Under the pieces are notes generated by a model. That model was not told the DNA's origin. It did not search any database and saw nothing but the letters and a program-made list of their open reading frames with translations. This document shows positions 9,776-17,593 of a stretch of 64,000 bases of DNA, in pieces. Within the stretch, counting starts at the first letter, position 1, and each line of letters starts with the position of its first letter. Source of the DNA: Actinomycetes bacterium (GTDB lineage: Bacteria; Actinomycetota; JAICYB01). Made by a program: the position numbers and the translations under genes. The stretch lies in assembly GCA_025934435.1 (NCBI GenBank), contig JAICYB010000010.1, forward strand, positions 1 through 64,000, in the 5' to 3' direction.

Positions 9776-11776
9776 CTAGGGAGTCGGCGCGGTCGGCACT
9801 TTCGGCGACGGCGACGGCGGCGCGGGCGCAGCGGGCGCGGGTGGCGGTGTCTTCCGAACGTAGACGTTCCCGCTCGGCGTCGAACCGACGGACTGCCACT
9901 GCGCCGCGGGTGGCTTCCACCCCGCCGGCACACCCGGCGTTCCCGGGAGGTAGACGAGGGTGTCCGCGCTGGAGTTGTTCACTTCCTGCGCGAGCTGCGC
10001 CCCGGAGGACGGCGGCGGATTGCCGTCGGGTCGTCCGCCGACGACGTCTTCGAGCTGCGTGTTGAGATCGGGGCCGAGAACGCTGCGGAAGTCGTCCGAA
10101 CCGAGAACAGCGACGTGCGAGGAGTGCGTGTTCACGACGAGCCGCTCGAGCGGGGTCCATCGTTCGCGTGAATCGATGCGCACGATCGAGACGGCGATGA
10201 GCACGACGGCCGCGCATGTGATCGCGTACGCCACGTTCTGGACGGGGATGGTGCGTCGTCCGTAGGCCATCACGAGACCACACACGACGATCGCCGAGAC
10301 GGCTCCGGCCACGACCGCGCCGCGATCAACGACGAGATCACTCCGGAAGCCGAAGTTCGTCACGAAGAAATAGGCGTCGAACGCGAACGCGCCGCCGACG
10401 AGAACGAACAACACGCGCGACGGGATGACGACCGCCGCGAGGGACACACCGACGAGTGCTGCGGGGATCAGGTAACGGAGGTTCGCGCCCATCAGCGCCG
10501 CGTTGCCCTGGACGCCGGCTCCGGTATACGGAGTAACGGCGTAGATCATGATGCTGAGCACACACAGCCCGGCGAGGAGCATCCGGTCGACGCGTCGCGG
10601 ACGAACGAAAAACGCGAACGCCACGGCGACAACGGGGAGCACGAGCGAGAAGCCCCAGAAGTGCCAGAGCAGGTGCCACCATGTGCCGAGGACGTGCCAC
10701 CTTCGAGCGAGCACGTGCGACGCGATGGTCGCCTTGTAGACGTCGAATGAGCTCGAGCCCCCCGCGAACAGCTGCTTGCCGAGCACGTGCAGCCCCTGCG
10801 GGAAGATCGGGTTCCCGGTGCCGATCCAGTTCCGGACGAGCCACGGCGCGGCGAAGAACGCCATCCCCGGCGCGAGCCACCACGTTTGCTTGCGTGGACG
10901 AAGCGCGAGCACACCGACGAGCGCCACGACCGGCGCGAGGAACAAGACGGTGTACTTGGCCCCCATCGCGAGTCCGAGCGCGACTCCCGCGAAGACGATC
11001 CAACGCGGGTTGTGCTCGCGTCGTGCGCGGAGCAAGCACGCGACGCCGGCAAGCAGCGGTGCGGCAGCGGAGACGTCCGTCAGCAAGCTGTGCGCCTGCG
11101 TCCCGTAGACGATGGGCGATGCGATGAGCGCCGTCATCGTGAGCGCGGCCGAATCGGGTCGTCCGCCGAGATCCCGGGCGATGCTCGCCGCGGCGATGAT
11201 GCAGACCGCGGCGAGGAGTGCGAACGTCGTGTAGACGAGCTGGTCGCGTCCCGTCGCGAAGAGCATCCCCACGGCGAGGAGTTCACCGTTGCCCGGATGC
11301 GTCGACGTGAAGACGCCGGGGCTCTGGTACGGCAGGTGCCAGATGTTGTGCGTGTGAGCCCACGTCACGAGGTTCGTGATGTGGTACCGCCGCGTTTCCC
11401 CGTTGGGCTGCACCGCCGCATGTAGCGTCGGTACGAGCGAAACGACGGTCAGGAACGTGCCGACGGCGATCGCGAGCATCCCCGCCGGAGACCACGCGGC
11501 CGGCACGCGAGGCTTCGGGACGTGACGGGCGAGGTAGATCGCGGACACCGCACCGACGAGCACCATCACGATGAGGTACGCGGACCACGTCAGCGCTCCG
11601 ACGATGCCGAGGGCGAGCGGCACACCGACGCCGACGGCCGTCGCGCCGATGATCCCGGCGAGCGCTCGGTCGAGCACGTCGCTCCTCGCCCACTCGGACA
11701 GCGCCGCGCCCGCGAGGAACACGGCGGCGATGACGCTCACGACATACAGCCCGGAAACGAAGGACGATGCCGTCAT
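9776..11776 (-). CDS. Large polytopic membrane protein, GT-C glycosyltransferase-like
   Basis: The 666-residue protein has about 12-14 hydrophobic segments, a large loop with QPNGETRRYHITN and NIWHLPYQSPG, and an extracytoplasmic C-terminal domain ending in a proline-rich tail (PAAPAPPSPSPKVPTAP). This layout matches lipid-linked-sugar-dependent GT-C glycosyltransferases (PMT/GT39-like); I cannot assign a specific family. The ATG overlaps the stop of the upstream FAD enzyme gene (ATGA), which excludes the longer frame extension. Context with a FAD oxidoreductase and two methyltransferases suggests envelope glycan or polyprenol-linked sugar modification. Confidence 0.72.
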   Translation of the reverse strand: MTASSFVSGLYVVSVIAAVFLAGAALSEWARSDVLDRALAGIIGATAVGVGVPLALGIVGALTWSAYLIVMVLVGAVSAIYLARHVPKPRVPAAWSPAGMLAIAVGTFLTVVSLVPTLHAAVQPNGETRRYHITNLVTWAHTHNIWHLPYQSPGVFTSTHPGNGELLAVGMLFATGRDQLVYTTFALLAAVCIIAAASIARDLGGRPDSAALTMTALIASPIVYGTQAHSLLTDVSAAAPLLAGVACLLRARREHNPRWIVFAGVALGLAMGAKYTVLFLAPVVALVGVLALRPRKQTWWLAPGMAFFAAPWLVRNWIGTGNPIFPQGLHVLGKQLFAGGSSSFDVYKATIASHVLARRWHVLGTWWHLLWHFWGFSLVLPVVAVAFAFFVRPRRVDRMLLAGLCVLSIMIYAVTPYTGAGVQGNAALMGANLRYLIPAALVGVSLAAVVIPSRVLFVLVGGAFAFDAYFFVTNFGFRSDLVVDRGAVVAGAVSAIVVCGLVMAYGRRTIPVQNVAYAITCAAVVLIAVSIVRIDSRERWTPLERLVVNTHSSHVAVLGSDDFRSVLGPDLNTQLEDVVGGRPDGNPPPSSGAQLAQEVNNSSADTLVYLPGTPGVPAGWKPPAAQWQSVGSTPSGNVYVRKTPPPAPAAPAPPSPSPKVPTAPTP

Positions 11777-13110
11777 CCGACGGCCGCCTTCCGCCGAACG
11801 GATCTGGTGTCGCGCGCGAGCACGTGGTCCGCCGCTTCTTTGGCGAGCTTCACGCACTCGTTCATGCCGCGGTCCTCGGGATAGATCTGCGCCGTCGTCG
11901 CCACGAACAATCCCCCGATCCCGCTTTCGATCGGCGGGATGCCCTGGCGATAACCGAGTGTGACGAGCGGCGCGGCGTACGGCGTGCGGAAGTTGTGGAC
12001 CGCGTTGACCTGAGACACGTCGAACGACGGAAGCGCATCGGCGAGCGCGCTCATCCAGCGCTTCGCGACCTCGTCGAGATCGTCCGTCGCGAGGGGGTCG
12101 TCCGCGGTGAAATAGCGGCTGAGGTAGGCGATGCGCTTGCCCGAGTAGTTCTCCGGACCGACGAGGTTCGTGTGCTCGATCAACGCGCCGAAGGGAACGT
12201 TCGCGTCGCAGACGTTCGTCCAGTACGTCTTGCTGATCGGACGATCCATCTCGACGATCACGCACACCGCGCCGAGCCGCCCGATCTTCGACCACCGCGG
12301 ATCGCGTTGCGCTTCCGGGATCAGGTTCGCAAGTTGCGGGAGTTGTCCGGCGTAGACGACGTCGTCCGCTTCGATCGATTCGCCGCCGACGAGCGCGACG
12401 CCGCGGACGGAGCCCTCGTCGACGTCGACGTGATCGACGCCGGTCGACGTCCGCACGTCGACGCCGAGACGTTCGAGTTCGACCGTCAGCGCGTCGAAGA
12501 GCTTGCGGAAGCCACCGCGCAGGTACCCGAGACGCTCACCGCGAAGCGTCCACGCCGACGCGCGTTGGCGGAAGCGCGCGGCCATCCACGACGCGGGGAC
12601 CGTTGCGTCGGCCGTGCCGAACTTGAATCTGAGCAGCGGCCCCCAGATCTGATCCATCACGCGGTCGCCCGTCGCGACGCGCAACCACTCGCGCGCTTGC
12701 ATGCGGTCGAACCACCGCCAATCCGACGTCGTCAGGCGGACGGAACCGATCCCGGTACGCACGCGGTCGACGAACGGCAGCGGCTTGAATCGAAGGAGAT
12801 CCGTTGCGGAACTGAACGGCCAGATCTGTTGATCGCGCAGGACACCGACGCTGCTGCGGAACCATTTGAAGTCCGGACCGAGATCGAGCTCGTTGATGAG
12901 TCGCAGGATGTCGCGCTCGTTCGGGAAGACGTGGTGGTAGAAGCACTCGAGCGGCGTCCCGCCGATCTCGAAACTCACGACGAGACCGCCGAGCGTCGGA
13001 CTGCGCTCGAGAAGCGTCACGGCGCGTCCGGTTCGCGCGAGACGCAGCGCGACAACGCAACCAGTGATGCCGCCGCCGATGACGACGGTACGACCCTCAC
13101 CCATGCCCAC
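11773..13110 (-). CDS. FAD-dependent oxidoreductase, amine-oxidase/protoporphyrinogen-oxidase fold
   Basis: The 445-residue protein opens with a dinucleotide-binding motif, VVIGGGITGCVVALRLARTG, then LLERSPTLGGLV, typical of the amine oxidase/PPOX/UDP-galactopyranose mutase superfamily. Further segments, ECFYHHVFPNERDILRLINELDLG and LLRFKPLPFVDRVRTG, resemble oxidoreductases often found beside glycosyltransferases in Actinobacteria and Chloroflexi. The C-terminus has GIGGLFVATTAQIYPEDRGMN, a FAD-contacting element. It is transcribed with the GT-C-like gene and divergent from the methyltransferases. Substrate is unknown; a heme-pathway role is less likely given these neighbours. Confidence 0.78.
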   Translation of the reverse strand: MGMGEGRTVVIGGGITGCVVALRLARTGRAVTLLERSPTLGGLVVSFEIGGTPLECFYHHVFPNERDILRLINELDLGPDFKWFRSSVGVLRDQQIWPFSSATDLLRFKPLPFVDRVRTGIGSVRLTTSDWRWFDRMQAREWLRVATGDRVMDQIWGPLLRFKFGTADATVPASWMAARFRQRASAWTLRGERLGYLRGGFRKLFDALTVELERLGVDVRTSTGVDHVDVDEGSVRGVALVGGESIEADDVVYAGQLPQLANLIPEAQRDPRWSKIGRLGAVCVIVEMDRPISKTYWTNVCDANVPFGALIEHTNLVGPENYSGKRIAYLSRYFTADDPLATDDLDEVAKRWMSALADALPSFDVSQVNAVHNFRTPYAAPLVTLGYRQGIPPIESGIGGLFVATTAQIYPEDRGMNECVKLAKEAADHVLARDTRSVRRKAAVG

Positions 13111-13191
13111 GACTCCGTTCGGACCGAGAAACGCAGGGGCGCGCCGACGTCGGCTTGCTCTTCCCGGAGACGTCCATCATGCTACCGGCCC

Positions 13192-13989
13192 GTGGTGAGC
13201 TCGTCGCACGGCCCTTCGCAACCGGTTCCCTCCGACGTCTATACGACGGAGTACTTCCTGTCGGATGCGTGCGAAGGCTTCGACTCCTACGTCTCGGGTG
13301 ACGTCTCGAAGATCAAACAGGAGATCGTCCGGCTCCTCGACGTACAACCCGGTCATCGCGTGCTCGACGTCGGCTGCGGACGCGGCGAAGTCATGGCGGC
13401 AGTGATGCGTGATGGAGCAACGGTTGTCGGGATCGACTATGCGGACGCCGCCGTGAAGCTCGCGCGAGATCTCGTCGGACCGCGCGTCTCGCGAGCGGAC
13501 GCAACGCTCCTTCCCTTCCCGGACAAGACGTTCGATCGCGTCGTGATGGGCGATGTGATCGAGCACCTCCCGTGGGACATCGCGGTCGCCGCCATCCGCG
13601 ACATCACGCGCGTGCTCACCGACGACGGCTACCTGATCGTGCACACGTCCCCCAACCGGTTGTTCGTATCGCTCTTCATGCCTGTCGTCCGGTTGGGTCT
13701 CCGCTTGACCGGACGCGCGGAGCTCGCGCATCGCATCTCGGAATACGACGAGCGGAAGACCGTGATGCACCCGAACGAGCTTTCGCCGTTCGGACTGCGG
13801 CGACTGCTCGCCCAAGCGGGGGTGCCGGCCAAGGTGTGGGTCGCGGAAGACATCCTGCGTTCGGGGAGCGGCCCGTGGACGAACGAGCTCGCCGAGCGGC
13901 CGCTCGTCCGCGCGTTCGCTCGCGTGGCGGGAGCGTGGCCGTTCCGCTACGTGTTCGGCAACGACTTGTTCGCGATGGTCCGTCGGTGA
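13192..13989 (+). CDS. Class I SAM-dependent methyltransferase
   Basis: The 265-residue product contains motif I VLDVGCGRGEV, motif II GIDYADAAV and the post-II/III segments DRVVMGDVIEHLPWD and DDGYLIVHTSPN. The DVIEHLP signature is usual in methyltransferases acting on sugars, lipids or quinones. The start is GTG at 13192 or 13195 (two consecutive GTG codons); longer upstream readings overlap the divergent FAD enzyme gene. The stop overlaps the GTG of the next methyltransferase (GTGA), so both are made from one transcript, probably as part of a glycan modification set. Confidence 0.82.
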   Translation: MVSSSHGPSQPVPSDVYTTEYFLSDACEGFDSYVSGDVSKIKQEIVRLLDVQPGHRVLDVGCGRGEVMAAVMRDGATVVGIDYADAAVKLARDLVGPRVSRADATLLPFPDKTFDRVVMGDVIEHLPWDIAVAAIRDITRVLTDDGYLIVHTSPNRLFVSLFMPVVRLGLRLTGRAELAHRISEYDERKTVMHPNELSPFGLRRLLAQAGVPAKVWVAEDILRSGSGPWTNELAERPLVRAFARVAGAWPFRYVFGNDLFAMVRR

Positions 13990-14846
13990 ACTGCCCGCTC
14001 TGCGGATCGGACGACACGACGCCGTTCTTCTCGTTCCTTCGTCCGAAGGCCGCCGATCCGACGGGCCGCCACACGGAGTCGCTCTTCGGACGCGCCGGAC
14101 CGCTCGTGCGTTGCGTCTCGTGTGGACTCGTCCGCCAGGATCCACCGGCGGAAGCTCCCTACGAAGAGGCCGAAGATCCCGAGTACCTGTCCGAGCGTGC
14201 GGGGATACAAGCGACCTTCGACCGGATCGTCGATCGCATCGAACGCTACCGTCGTCCGCCGGGGACGCTGCTCGACATCGGATGCGGGCCCGGTCTGCTG
14301 CTCGAGATCGCCCGCGAACGCGGATGGACGACCCTCGGCATCGAGCTTTCCGCGTGGGGTGTGTCTCAGGCTCGGTCACGCGGTCTCGACGTGCGCGACG
14401 TTCCGCTCGAGCACCTCGATCTTGCGGACGGATCCGTGGACGCCGTCGTCATCGCCGACGTGATCGAGCACGTCCCGGACCCGCTCGACATGATGCGGCG
14501 TGTTTCAGCCCTGTTGTCCCCCGGGGGCGTGGTGTTCGTCACGACGCCGGACGTCGGGAGCCTCGTCGCCCGGACGCTTCGACGGTGGTGGTGGTCCGTC
14601 CTGCCGAATCACATCTGGCTCTTCTCGCGCGACACGCTCGCGCGACTGGCGCGAGACGCCGGGCTCCAGATCTCTGAGATCTCGACGCACCCGAAGACGT
14701 TCTCGGTCTCCTATTACGCCGGACGTCTCGGCGGGTACGCCGGCGTGCTCGGCACCGCGGCGCGCAAGATCGCGGGATCCGAGCGTCTCGTCACACCGGA
14801 TTTCCGCGACCGGGTGGCCATCGTGGCTCGCAAGCCCACAGCCTGA
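13986..14846 (+). CDS. SAM-dependent methyltransferase with N-terminal zinc-ribbon-like cysteines
   Basis: The 286-residue product begins with CPLCGSDD and later CVSCGLVRQDPP, a four-cysteine pattern seen in sugar methyltransferases of the C-methyltransferase type. The Rossmann core has LLDIGCGPGLLLEIA, GIELSAWGV and VVIADVIEHVPDPLDMM, followed by SPGGVVFVTTPDVGSL. WWWSVLPNHIWLFSRDTL matches the usual helix-strand region of this group. The GTG start overlaps the previous gene by four bases. A role in methylating a surface sugar or polyprenol-linked intermediate is inferred from context. The gene ends 27 bases before the initiator tRNA gene. Confidence 0.82.
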   Translation: MNCPLCGSDDTTPFFSFLRPKAADPTGRHTESLFGRAGPLVRCVSCGLVRQDPPAEAPYEEAEDPEYLSERAGIQATFDRIVDRIERYRRPPGTLLDIGCGPGLLLEIARERGWTTLGIELSAWGVSQARSRGLDVRDVPLEHLDLADGSVDAVVIADVIEHVPDPLDMMRRVSALLSPGGVVFVTTPDVGSLVARTLRRWWWSVLPNHIWLFSRDTLARLARDAGLQISEISTHPKTFSVSYYAGRLGGYAGVLGTAARKIAGSERLVTPDFRDRVAIVARKPTA

Positions 14847-14873
14847 AGGGTCTCGTATACTTTGTGACCGCGA

Positions 14874-14947
14874 CGCGGGGTGGAGCAGTCAGGTAGCTCG
14901 CTGGGCTCATAACCCAGAGGTCGCAGGTTCAAATCCTGCCCCCGCTA
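14874..14947 (+). tRNA. Initiator tRNA-Met (CAU anticodon)
   Basis: A 74-base cloverleaf folds cleanly: acceptor CGCGGGG/CCCCGCT, D stem GAGC/GCTC, anticodon stem CTGGG/CCCAG with anticodon CAT at 14908-14910, and T arm GCAGG-TTCAAAT-CCTGC. The unpaired C1 opposite T72 and the three G-C pairs below the anticodon loop identify the initiator rather than elongator form. CCA is not encoded (ACGA follows). To my recollection a U at position 72 is usual in actinobacterial initiators, which supports the taxonomic reading. Confidence 0.97.
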
Positions 14948-14952
14948 CGAGC

Positions 14953-14981
14953 AAGGGCCCTCTTCGGAGGGCCCTTTCCTT
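14953..14981 (+). terminator. Rho-independent terminator after tRNA-Met
   Basis: A perfect 10-bp stem, AAGGGCCCTC paired with GAGGGCCCTT, closes a TTCG tetraloop and is followed by TCCTT. It sits 5 bases after the tRNA and ends at the stop codon of the convergent propeller gene, so it may serve both directions, although the run of T residues is short. Confidence 0.8.
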
Positions 14982-17580
14982 ATGGACCGATCCCGAGCGT
15001 CACGACGGCACCGTTGGGACCGACGGAATCCTGGTTCTGCGCCGCGACGACGAGGTTGCGCCCGTCCGGCGTGATGACGAGCGAGCGCGCGGAGTCGAGC
15101 CCGTCGCCGCCGAGCGCGTTCATCTCCTGCAACGTTCCCTTCTTCTTGCTCTTCGCGAACGTCACAACCGCATCGCTTTCGTCGCTCGCCACGTAGACGA
15201 ACCTGCCGTTGCCACTCACCGCGATGCTCGTCGCACCATCGAGTCCCCAGCCGTCGCGCTGGCCCACGAACGCCGGAGTGTTCGCGTCCTGCGTCCAGTT
15301 CGCCGCGAAGTGCCGGATGGGAGTCAGCGCGCCGGTGTGCTTGTTGCGCTTGAAACCGACCACGCTGTCGTCACCCTCGCTCGCCGCATAGAGGAACTTC
15401 CCGTCGGCGGACAGCGCCAGCGCGCGCACGAATCCGAGACCGGGTGTGTGCAATGCGCAGCGCGGATCGCTCGTCGAGATGCATCCCTTGCGGTGGCGCA
15501 GCTGCGTCAGCCTCCCCGTCCTCTTGTTGCGCTTGAACTCGGCGATCGCTCCGCTGACGGACGACGCGGCGTACACGTTCCTGCCGTCACGCGAGACGAT
15601 CACGTCGAACACGCCGTCCAACCCTGCCGCGACGGTCGGGCACCCGCTCACCCCGGTCGTGTTCGAGATGCAGCCTGTCTGCGTCAGAAGACCCGTCGAC
15701 CTGTTGCGCCTGAACGTGTCGAGGAATCCGCCGTAGTCGCCGACGTAGATGTTCTTGCCGTCCGGGCTCGCCGTGATCGATATCGGCTGCGGCAGACCGT
15801 CGCCGTCGATACACGCCCCGCCCGTACCGTCGTTCGAGACACACGCGTTCGGATCGGCGATCACCTGGCCCAGAGCACCGGTCGTGAGGTCACGCGAGAA
15901 CACCGAGATGCCACCGTTCTGCGAGGCGGTGTAGGCATTCTTCCCATCCGACGTGATGACGATCGAGGACGGCACACCGAGGCCCTTCGCGGGCCTGCCG
16001 CAGACCGCTCCGATGCAGTCGTCCGGCGCGGCGAGCGGCGTGATCTGTCCGGTGGTCGGATCGCGCGAGAACTCCGAGATCGTGGCGCTCGGCGGAATGT
16101 CCTCTTGGGAGACGGTGTAGACGTTCCTCCCGTTCGGACTGGTCGTCACGAAATACGCGCCGGCAAGCCCCCGCTCGGGCGTGCAGGGAGCGCCGGCTTC
16201 CGCGTAGCAGTCGCCCGGCGCACCCGACCGTGACAACTCTCCGGGGAGACCGGACATCGTCGCCGTCACACTGAAAGCATTGATCGCGTCGGAGCCGAGA
16301 ACCGACACGTAGACGTTCTTGTTATCGGGACTCGCGGTCACGCCGAGCGGGTCGTCCAAGGCGCTTCCGGCGACGCACGGTCCGGACACTTCCGCGACGC
16401 ATCCGACCGCCGTGAGGTGACCGGTCCCCGTGTCCCGCGTGAACACCGCCAACGCGCTGTCCGAATCTGCCGAGGAGAAGAGGTTCTCTCCGTTCGGCGA
16501 GATCGCGAGCTCGGCGGCGCCGCCGAGGCCCGACGCGGGGGTGCAGCCGGCAGTGGTGCTCGAGAAGCAAGCGTTCGCGCCCGTGAGCTGCGCCAAGACG
16601 CCCGTCGTCGTGTTCCGCGAGAACACCGAGACGGCGTTCGAGTTCTCCGCCGTGACGTAGACATTCGCGTTGTCCGGCGAAACGACGAGATCGCGAGCTC
16701 CATCGAGCGCGACTCCCGCCGCGCATTCGGACCCCGACTCCGCGATGCAATCGTCGGGATCCGCGAGCTGGGTGAGGACGCCCGTCGTCGTATCGCGACT
16801 GAACTCCGCGACGGCGTTGGATGTAGACGAAGCGACGTAGACGGACTTGTCATCCGGACTGACGACGACCTTGTGCGCGCCCGCAAGGCCCGTCGCGGCA
16901 GCGCAGTCGGTCGTCCCACCTTCCGCCAAGCAGTCGTTCGGATCGGCGAGTTGCGTGAGAACCCCCGTCGTCGTGTCACGACTGAACTCCGCGATCGAGT
17001 TCCCATCGTCGCCGGTGACGTAGACGTTGTTCCCGTCGGAACTGACGGTGACGCCGATGGCGTCGGTGATCCCCTTGACGTCGGCACAGTCGGTGTCGGT
17101 GTGCGAGAGGCAGTCGTTCGGATCCGCGAGCTGCGTCAGCACACCGGTCGTCGCGTCGCGCCGGAACTCGGCGACCGCGTTGGCGTCCTCGCCCGTCACG
17201 TAGACGGAGGCGCCGTCCGGACTGATCGCGATCCCGCGCGGGCCCGCGATGCCCACCGCGGCCTTGCACTCCCCAGCGGTGGTCGAGAGGCAGTCGTTCG
17301 GGTTCGCGAGCTGCGTCAGCGCGCCGGTCGATACGTTGCGCTTGAATTCGGCGACGGAGTTGCCGCCGGCGCCTGTGACGTACACGTTCTTCCCGTCCGG
17401 GCTCACGACGGACGCTCGCGCCCCGACGAGACCCGTCCCGGCGACACAACTCCCGGCCCATTCGGCGACGCAGCCCGTCGTCATCGGGAGCTGCGTCACC
17501 CCGGAAGACGTCGCCGAAGCAGGCGCCGGGAACGCGAGCAGCGCGACAGCCAGCAAGCCAACGATGAAATTACGACGCAT
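14980..17580 (-). CDS. Secreted double beta-propeller protein (14 YVTN/lactonase-like repeats)
   Basis: The 866-residue secreted protein has an N-terminal signal peptide (MRRNFIVGLLAVALLAFPAPASA). I count 14 repeats of the form SPDGxNVYVT...AVAEFxRDxxTGxLTQL, which fits two seven-bladed propellers. Most of the first-half repeats and several later ones carry a cysteine pair in the inter-blade loop (for example NDCLSTTAGEC), probably a disulfide. The family includes YVTN proteins and 6-phosphogluconolactonase-like folds, but no enzymatic residues are evident and a binding or structural role is more likely. Of two in-frame ATGs six bases apart, the second is chosen because AGGAAGG lies about 7 bases before it. 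It opens a block of secreted repeat proteins. Confidence 0.85.
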   Translation of the reverse strand: MRRNFIVGLLAVALLAFPAPASATSSGVTQLPMTTGCVAEWAGSCVAGTGLVGARASVVSPDGKNVYVTGAGGNSVAEFKRNVSTGALTQLANPNDCLSTTAGECKAAVGIAGPRGIAISPDGASVYVTGEDANAVAEFRRDATTGVLTQLADPNDCLSHTDTDCADVKGITDAIGVTVSSDGNNVYVTGDDGNSIAEFSRDTTTGVLTQLADPNDCLAEGGTTDCAAATGLAGAHKVVVSPDDKSVYVASSTSNAVAEFSRDTTTGVLTQLADPDDCIAESGSECAAGVALDGARDLVVSPDNANVYVTAENSNAVSVFSRNTTTGVLAQLTGANACFSSTTAGCTPASGLGGAAELAISPNGENLFSSADSDSALAVFTRDTGTGHLTAVGCVAEVSGPCVAGSALDDPLGVTASPDNKNVYVSVLGSDAINAFSVTATMSGLPGELSRSGAPGDCYAEAGAPCTPERGLAGAYFVTTSPNGRNVYTVSQEDIPPSATISEFSRDPTTGQITPLAAPDDCIGAVCGRPAKGLGVPSSIVITSDGKNAYTASQNGGISVFSRDLTTGALGQVIADPNACVSNDGTGGACIDGDGLPQPISITASPDGKNIYVGDYGGFLDTFRRNRSTGLLTQTGCISNTTGVSGCPTVAAGLDGVFDVIVSRDGRNVYAASSVSGAIAEFKRNKRTGRLTQLRHRKGCISTSDPRCALHTPGLGFVRALALSADGKFLYAASEGDDSVVGFKRNKHTGALTPIRHFAANWTQDANTPAFVGQRDGWGLDGATSIAVSGNGRFVYVASDESDAVVTFAKSKKKGTLQEMNALGGDGLDSARSLVITPDGRNLVVAAQNQDSVGPNGAVVTLGIGP

Positions 17581-17593
17581 GCACATCCCTTCC

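Noticed and set aside
11773-13110. Protoporphyrinogen oxidase of the heme pathway
   Set aside because: Fold is shared but motifs and glycan-type neighbours fit the glycosyltransferase-associated oxidoreductase group better; HemQ lies 24 kb away.
11767-13191. Long upstream extension of the first methyltransferase frame
   Set aside because: Antisense to the FAD oxidoreductase and unlike any methyltransferase N-terminus; the GTG at 13192/13195 starts the real domain.
14874-14990. Integration (att) site at the initiator tRNA
   Set aside because: No integrase gene, no repeat of the tRNA 3' end found in the window, and the following genes are not phage-like.
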